Assembly: GCF_008831285.2 (NCBI RefSeq)
Contig: NC_045151.1
Span: 6,089,682 to 6,153,681 of the forward strand
Source: Nymphaea colorata
Taxonomy: Eukaryota; Streptophyta; Magnoliopsida; Nymphaeales; Nymphaeaceae
Direction of reading: 5' to 3'
DNA length: 64,000 bases
The notes below the pieces were generated by a model. That model had not been told where the DNA came from, made no database searches, and worked only from the letters and a program-made list of their open reading frames with translations. Shown piece after piece: positions 58,339 to 64,000 of this stretch; position 1 is the first letter of the stretch, and each line of letters opens with the position of its first letter. Position numbers and translations under genes: made by a program.

Positions 58339-59100
58339 TCATATGTCAGGAGAGAAAGTCTCTTGATAATCGATTCCTTCAACTTGAGTGAAACCCCGAG
58401 CAACCAATCGTGCCTTTAGCCAATCAAGACTTCCATCGGGTTTGAGTTTAGATTTAAAAGCCCATTTAGATCCAACGACGTTCATGTGCGGTTCTCTTGG
58501 AACTAAATCCCATGTGTTATTAGATCTCAATGCCATCATTTCTACTTCCATGGCTGCTCTCCACCTATCATGATTTAGAGCTTGTTGTACTCTTTTAGGC
58601 TCTTTGGGAATGCTGGAATAAGTGATATGAACGTTGGCGTACTTGGGATTAGGTTTGTGAATGCCCGCCATAGCTCTAGATATCATCATTCGGTTTCCCA
58701 GAGACGTCAATCGAGTCATAGATCTGGTTACTATAGTCCGGGTTTCCATAGAGTTTGATGGAAAACTGGTGATGCTTGTAGTATCTGAACTATGTAAGCT
58801 TGGTGGAGCGGTTGGTGTCGTATCTGAAAGATCAACTGAATCATCATTTGTATCGAGAGATCTAGCATGTGGCATGTTTTGTTGAATATCATCGTAGACA
58901 TTCAGATGTGGACCTGGTGTTGAGTCGGAACCAGATTTTAAGTGATCAAAAGTTGGCATGGTTCCATCACTTAAAGTCTCGATATCAACAAAAGATGTAA
59001 AATCACTGTCCATGACACAAAGTTTTGAAAGGAAACAAATTTTCATAAAAATACGACATGCCTTGATATGTATAGATATCTGGAGTTTGGTTCGAAGCAT
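58339..59100 (-). pseudogene. Copia A integrase-RT linker and RT N-terminal part
   Basis: 253-aa frame. The first 145 residues are a Ser/Thr/Asp-rich linker containing RTIVTRSMTRL. RT begins with PKRVQQALNHDRWRAAMEVE, then NNTWDLVPREPHMNVVGSKW, KSKLKPDGSLDWLKARLVA and RGFTQVEGIDYQETFSP, ending at a stop. It matches the RVT_2 domain entry and continues in the next feature. Confidence 0.88.
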
Positions 59101-59850
59101 TTGTAACCTTTATGAAGTGTGCTATATCCAATAAATACACATGGAATAGATTTAGGATCAAACTTGTTCTTGGCATATCCTCTCAAATAAGGGAAGCACC
59201 TGCTGCCAAAAATGTGCATGCTGGAATAATTAGGAATCCTTTTAAACAATAGAGAGAAAGGTGACTGCATACACAATGTTGATGTGGGAAGCCTGTTCAT
59301 CAGAAAAACGACAGCCGATAAGGCATCAATCCAGAATCGCTTTGGTGCATTGGAATGAAAAAGCAACATTAGACCCAATTAGTGATAGAGTGATGCTTGC
59401 ACTCTGCTTTGCCATTTTGCTCAGGCATCTTGGGGCAGGAATATTGCCGTTTAATTCCAAGAGTGTCAAGGTATGATATAAAGCGAGAGCTAGTATATTC
59501 GCCGGCTCCATCACTTTGGAAAATTTTGATCTTCCTGTCAAACTGACGCTCAACCATTTTGTGAAAATGAACAAAAGCTTCAAAATAAATAAGATTTGTG
59601 TCCTAGTGGGTAAAACCAAGTAAAACGACTATTGTCATCGACAAATGTAGCGTAATACTGATATTGTTCTCAAGAAAGAACGGGTGCTGATCCCCATAGA
59701 TCACTATGAATTTTTTCTAGTGGCAAAGAAATAATATCATCTTTCTCAATAAAAGACAGTTTACAAGATTTTTCCATTTGACAACTAGCACAAATCGAAA
59801 GAGGACCATTAGGTAAAACATCAATATATTTCTAGCTTTTCAGAAAAAAG
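59043..59850 (-). pseudogene. Copia A integrase, frameshifted
   Basis: The catalytic core is spread over frames: a GPLSICASCQMEKS-like HHCC end near 59780, VERQFDRKIKIFQSDGAGEY (59557 on), SYLDTLGIKRQYSC and PEQNGKAECKHHS, then FWIDALSAVVFLMNRLPT and SRCFPYLRGYAKNKFDP, CVFIGYSTLHKGYKCF (59378-59100). Asp (QSDG) and Glu (GKAE) of the DDE core are present. At least two frameshifts and stops break the chain. Confidence 0.87.
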
Positions 59851-59959
59851 AGAACACTAGATTGAGGAGGCCCCAAATGAGAACGCCAAGACTCTTCCAT
59901 TGCCCGCCAAAATCATGATGAAAAGAAAGCTTTATGATTGCTGTTGTTGTTCACTGCAT

Positions 59960-60450
59960 AGAGACCGCCTTGTTAAGTCCCTGTTGCCTTTATTATACCC
60001 GTCCTCCTGTCCTTTAGGATGCATCGACCAGAGGTGAATTCAAAGTCATATGGAAAGTCGTTAGTCAATTTGCTAACAGAAATTAGATCTTTAGTGAGGT
60101 GCGAAACATAGAGAACATCCTTGAGAGAAAGATTTGGAGAAATATCGGCTTGTCCAATGTATGTGATTGGGATACGCTGTCCATTCCCAGCAATAACTGT
60201 ATCGGAACCAAAATAAGGATAAATGTTTTTAAATTTACCTGCATCCCTTGTCATATGTGCTGTAGCTCTAGTATCAACCAGCCAGCCGGAAACTTGCGAG
60301 TCATTAATAGTGAGAGCTGTGAGGGCTTGAGTAGCATCTTCCGCTTGGAAGGAATGATTAAACCGATTGTAACACTTCGTGGCAGAATGATTCTTCTTGT
60401 TACAAATTTGACATATGATACCTTTGGAAGAATTTGAAGAGTTCGCTGCC
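59960..60450 (-). pseudogene. Copia A zinc knuckle and protease, catalytic glycine lost
   Basis: The minus strand shows a complete CCHC knuckle, CQICNKKNHSATKC (about 60370-60415). Then comes a protease motif reading WLVDTRATAHMTRD near 60275, where copia proteases have DTGAT. The frame continues 60254-59973: VIAGNGQRIPITYIG, LKDVLYVSHLTKDLISVSKL, ending near an RRTGIIKATGT segment. The active-site Asp remains but Gly to Arg should abolish activity. Confidence 0.87.
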
Positions 60451-61187
60451 CCATCAAATTTTGGCGGTTGAGGAGGATTGGCATTGTAGCCAGTTTGAGA
60501 AAGGTTTGAATTATAACCTCCTCCATGAGATGGATTAAAGTTGAATCCTCCTCCACGCCCCCCTCTGTTGTGTCGTCCTCGCCCTCGTGAGAGATGGTAA
60601 GTACCCTAGGATCTGTTTTGACCTTCACGTTGAGCATAGAAGGCAACTTGGGGCGAGGTATCGGAATTGAGAAACTTGTTTCTCACTTACAAACTTTGCA
60701 GCAATGAGACCAATTCTTTGTAAAAAGGAACTGGTGGCTTCAGCATGGCTATAACGAAAGGCTCGTAGACTTTACCCAGTCCTTGGAGAAGCCAAAAGGC
60801 TTTTTCTTTGTCTCCAACAGATTTTCCTATGGCAGTCAAGTCATCACAAATGGCTTTGAACTTGGCGACATAGACTTCAAGGGCATCATTACCCTTTTTA
60901 CATGTCGTAAGCATGTGAGTAAGATGAAATCATCGTTCTTGAGATTCTTGAGCAAAAGCATCAACAAGAGTGGACCAAATCTCTTGAGAAGAATTAAGTC
61001 CAACAACCAAACCAAGGACGTTTTCAGACGACGTACCAATAATCCATCCTTTTATAATAAGACGATCGGATCGACGCCATGATTCAAACTTGGGATTGGA
61101 GATCAACTGTTGCGGATCTGCAGGATCGACAATATGACTTGGTGGAACATGGGTTGAACCTGTCAGAAAACCCTCCATGACTTTCAA
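60451..61187 (-). pseudogene. Copia A gag
   Basis: The frame from ATG 61187 reads HIVDPADPQQLISNPKFESW, then RRSDRLIIKGWIIGTSSENV and SSQEIWSTLVDAFAQES. A frame change near 60935 leads to LTTCKKGNDALEVYVAKFKA and KEKAFWLLQGLGKVYEPFV (60914-60687), then a Gly/Arg-rich stretch (60500-60600). This is the UBN2-type gag of plant copia elements. It would form the capsid; it is frameshifted here. Confidence 0.85.
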
Positions 61188-61533
61188 TGAGAGCTAGAAT
61201 TTGCGTTTTCCATTACAAAAAATGGTTGTGCATCAGCTTCAGGGAAACAAAATTAGCGACGCTCAGATTCAGTGGATAGGGACAGAATGTGTTGAGAAAT
61301 GACGCTATTGATGAGGAAGGAGTCATGGCCACAAGCCAATATCTTGGTTTACCGACAGAAAGATAGAAGAACGCCACTCGACTACTAGCGTTTCAGCTCT
61401 GTTTTAGCAGACGTTGATGGTAACACAAGTAGACAGCAGCACCAGGGGCGACTAGACCTCAACTAATTTTGGCCTGCTTCAATCACGAATCTGGTCGAGC
61501 TAGGGACCGCTAGATTCGCAACAGACGAGAGGT
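61188..61533 (-). other. Leader of copia A, no ORF
   Basis: Between the gag start of A and the LTR of B. No coding frame and no primer-binding site; probably untranslated leader of A. Confidence 0.5.
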
Positions 61534-61918
61534 TGTTGTTAACAGAAACACCAAGAAGGCTCTCAATGTGTATTACTTGGGAGATGAAAAGTCATATCTC
61601 TTGAGAGATGAAAAGTCATGTCCGTTGGAAGATGAAAAGTCATGTCTCTTAGGAGATGAAAAGACATGTCTCTTGAGAGATGAAAAGTCATGTCTCTTGA
61701 GGGATGAAAAGTCATGTATGTTGAAAGATGAAAAATCATGTCGAAAAGTCATGTCTCTTGGGAACTAGAGACCCCTTATGTAACTCCTCTATATAAATGA
61801 GCTTCTCCACCAAAGAAAGGCAAGCAAGAAATGATAGAGTAGTGGACGTAGGCCTATTGGCTGAACCACTTTAAAAATTTATGTCCCTTTAATTATTTCT
61901 TCATTTTGATTTCTTACA
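61534..61918 (+). repeat. 5' LTR of copia B
   Basis: It probably begins TGTTGTTAACAG (61534; 61537 also possible) and ends TTCTTACA at 61918. U3 carries the 24-bp tandem array, then a TATA box TATATAAA (61790-61797) and the R/U5 motif GTGGACGTAGGCCTATTGG with GAACCACTT. Confidence 0.8.
61577..61744 (+). repeat. 24-bp tandem repeat array in LTR U3 (7 units)
   Basis: Seven units of TTGAGAGATGAAAAGTCATG followed by TCTC, each differing at 1-4 bases, plus a partial eighth (61744-61760). The phase is exactly 24 bp, so the frame 61568-61768 translates as an 8-residue repeat (LLRDEKSC). It lies about 45 bp upstream of the TATA box, where LTR enhancers sit. I regard the peptide as a by-product. Confidence 0.95.
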
Positions 61919-61932
61919 TGGTATCAGAGCCA
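61919..61932 (+). promoter_or_regulatory. Primer-binding site of copia B
   Basis: TGGTATCAGAGCCA directly follows the LTR CA and matches the initiator tRNA-Met 3' end. Confidence 0.93.
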
Positions 61933-61998
61933 CTGGTCCTTGTTAGTGTCACTGCTAGATCCTAAGGATTACATCTTGTGTTGCCGCGTTTCATTCTC

Positions 61999-62973
61999 AT
62001 GGCAAATCAAGAAGCATCATCAAATACGGGAGTCAACTCTGATATGGGTATAAATTTTCTTGCTTCTCCTCTTCAGTGCCCAAGCAATTTACACCATTTC
62101 CTCACTATCAAGTTAAATGATGAAAATGATCTTATTTGGGAATCTCAATTCACTTAAATTTTGATCTCATTTGGTCTTATGGTATATATTGATGGAAGCA
62201 AACATGCTCTGTCAATGTTTAGAAGTGGAACAACTGAAATTAGTTCAGAATATATTGAATGGTTGAAAAATGATCAACTACTTTTGAGTTGGATTAAGTC
62301 CTCTCTATCTGAAGCAATACATACCCAAATTATTGGTTTAAAAACCTCTCTAGAGGTTTGGAGCACTCTTAGGCAATCATATGCCACTCAATCTAGGGCT
62401 CGAATAATGCAGTTAAAATCACAGTTTCAAGATTTGAAAAAGGGGTCTAGTTCTATGGATGTTTATATAAACAAAGCAAAATCTATTGCTCATCAATTAG
62501 CCATTGCATCCAAACCTGTTGATGAAGATGATCTTGTTCTTCAAATTCTTAGAGGATTGCCAAGTGAATATCTTGCTTTTAAAGTCAGTATGGAAACTCG
62601 AAAGGACCCTGTCTCTTTGAACGAACTTCATGGGCTTCTTCTCATACAAGAAGCCAACTTAAAAGAAGATGATTCTCAAACTTTTGAATCTATTATGCCA
62701 GCTGCGAACATTGCTTCAAAACAAGTTTACAACAAGCAAACCAACTACAGAGGTCATGGTAGAAACAACTATCAATCTAGAGGAGGAGTCCGGAAAAGTG
62801 ATCAATACAAAGGTGATCGTCTTGTGTGCCAAATATGTGGAAAAGTTGGTCATATTGCAAAGTTTTGTTGGTCATATACTAACTTGCTTAAAGAAAAAGA
62901 GACAACGCCTCCTCAAGCATATCATGCAGTTTCTTCTAGCACTCTGAATCAAGACATTGGAGATGACAATTAG
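61999..62973 (+). pseudogene. Copia B gag
   Basis: It starts at ATG 61999 (MANQEASSN) and is interrupted by a TAA at 62156 where Gln or Trp is usual. Then it is open from 62161 to 62973: SLSEAIHTQIIGLKTSLEVW, RARIMQLKSQFQDLKKGSSS, MDVYINKAKSIAHQLA, LVLQILRGLPSEYLAFK (UBN2/retrotran_gag), a Gly/Arg/Asn/Tyr-rich stretch, and the zinc knuckle CQICGKVGHIAKFC (62826 on), complete. The frame ends with TAG where WYPDSGATHH would begin. Confidence 0.9.
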
Positions 62974-64000
62974 TATCCTGACTCCGGTGCGACTCATCAC
63001 ATCACCAATGATATCAATAACTTGTCCATTCATGCCAAATACAAAGGTGGAGATGTAGTAAAAATCGGAGATGGATCAGGTTTGAGAATTTTTCATATTG
63101 GTTCTTCAAAGACATCTCAAAATTTAGTTTTAAATGATCTCCTTCATGTGCCCAAAATATCAAGAAACTTGTTATCTGTACAACATTTTTCTAAGGATAA
63201 TGGAGTTTATTTTGAGTTTCATCCTAATATGTGCTATGTTAAACAACAGGGAACGGGAAAAATTTTTCATCAAGGAACGAGCAGTGATGATATAAGATAG
63301 ACCTTAGTAGCAGAAAAAAGAAAACACAACTTGGAGAAAGACATACTATTGGGCAGTGACACAAAAGACTTGGTCACCCTTCATTTTCCATTGTTAAGAA
63401 GGTTTTGAACAAGTGTGATTTGTCTTATTATGATGATTGTTTAAATTATTTGTGTGAAGCTTGTTAAAAAGCTAAGAGTCATAAACTTCCATTTAATGCT
63501 ATTTCAAGTAAGGTGAAACGCCCGCTTGAACTCATTTATTCTGATGCATGGGGTCCAGCCCCAGTGGATAGTGTGAATGGTTTTAAGTACTATGTGATTT
63601 TTGTAGATGCCTTTTCAAGATATACTTGGATTTATTTGATGAAAAAAAAATCAGACGTCAGTCATGTTTTTAAAGCTTTCAAGGAACTTTCTGAAAATCT
63701 TACTGGGCACAAGATAAAATATATTCACTCAGATTGAGGAGGAGAATTTCAAGGGCTTCAATCATATCTTGTTGATAATGGGATTGGACATAGAATATCA
63801 TGTCCTCATACCCCTGAATAAAATGGAGCAGCTGAAAGGAGACATAAACATATTGTTGAAACAAGTTTATCTCTAATGGCAGAAGGTAATATTTCCAAGA
63901 ACTTTTGGTCCTATGCTTTTTGTATTGCTGTATATTTGATTAACCGAATGCCAACCAAGATTCTTGATTTTGCTTCTCCTTTGGAAAAATTGTTCAAAGA
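62971..64000 (+). pseudogene. Copia B protease and integrase, with stops; runs off window
   Basis: The protease DSGATHHITND (62980 on) is intact after a stop at the usual Trp. LHVPKISRNLLSVQHFSKDN follows. After a broken HHCC segment (63330-63470), integrase reads KRPLELIYSDAWGPAP, YYVIFVDAFSRYTWIYLMKK (63513-63650) and KIKYIHSD, a stop, GGEFQG; then SCPHTPE, a stop, NGAAERRHKHIVETSLSLMA and NFWSYAFCIAVYLINRMPTK. Asp, Asp and Glu of the catalytic triad are recognisable. Stops sit at positions normally Trp, Gly, Gln and Gln. Confidence 0.9.

Larger units (their letters stand above)
56193..61533 (-). mobile_element. Ty1/copia retrotransposon A, 5' end truncated
   Basis: Minus-strand order from right to left: leader (61190-61533), gag, zinc knuckle, protease, integrase, RT, RNase H, 3' LTR. 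No primer-binding site or 5' LTR is visible; copia B starts at about 61534, so the missing end may lie beyond B, outside the window. Frames are broken between domains but reverse transcriptase and RNase H are largely open. Confidence 0.8.
61534..64000 (+). mobile_element. Ty1/copia retrotransposon B, 5' part
   Basis: 5' LTR (about 61534-61918), primer-binding site, gag and pol through integrase; continues past the window end. It is oriented opposite to copia A and its LTR abuts A's leader, so it probably inserted into A. Several in-frame stops in gag and pol show it is inactive. Confidence 0.88.

Noticed and set aside
61577-61744. CRISPR-like array
   Set aside because: The units are contiguous 24-bp repeats without unique spacers, in a plant LTR.
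61568-61768. 66-aa repeat peptide (LLRDEKSC units)
   Set aside because: The frame is kept open only by the 24-bp period of the LTR array; it lies upstream of the LTR TATA box and has no expected promoter.

Overview
This window is nuclear DNA from a flowering plant. The support is AT-rich DNA with many microsatellites, a split gene with plant-type introns, several classes of plant transposable element, and a decayed plastid gene inserted in nuclear sequence. I cannot name the species. There is one convincing host gene; nearly everything else recognisable is mobile DNA or its debris.

Layout. 0-9.9 kb: gene-free, with microsatellites, a 222-bp perfect palindrome (995-1216), a small TTA-flanked MITE (4095-4327), a 1031-bp TTA-flanked inverted-repeat element (5392-6422) and a Ty3/gypsy integrase remnant. 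9.9-10.3 kb: plastid-derived rps3 fragment. 11.4-15.9 kb: hAT-type MITE, the 3' end of a CACTA element with a coiled-coil ORF remnant, and possible LINE debris. 17.06-22.64 kb, minus strand: a six-exon receptor-like cytoplasmic kinase of the CRPK1 (At1g16670) family. Its splice sites can be placed to the base; it has a 3.7-kb last intron and a probable 5' UTR intron. 24.7-40.6 kb: MITEs of at least four families, simple repeats, and one isolated callose-synthase exon with no neighbouring exons.

40.6-56.2 kb is a nested transposon stack. A minus-strand LINE is cut by an hAT transposon (47139-52371, near-perfect 8-bp target duplication, uninterrupted 656-aa transposase) and by a Ty1/copia element (40763-46577, two 300-bp LTRs, perfect CCTCC duplication). 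The copia element is itself interrupted by a Ty3/gypsy LTR plus primer-binding site. 56.2-64 kb holds two further copia elements: one on the minus strand (A), and one on the plus strand (B) whose 5' LTR sits beside the gag end of A. B runs off the window.

How the parts relate. The kinase is the only gene with a plausible cellular role, relaying signals at the plasma membrane. The mobile elements do not form a pathway but can be ordered in time: LINE first, then hAT and copia C, then the gypsy fragment inside copia C. All LINE, copia and gypsy coding regions show stops, frameshifts, deletions or lost catalytic residues. The hAT transposase is the only mobile ORF that looks intact. I found no clear previously undescribed system. 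The strongest unusual signals are the palindrome, the nested stack with the intact hAT, the isolated callose-synthase exon near element-like ends, and the 24-bp repeat array in the copia B LTR.
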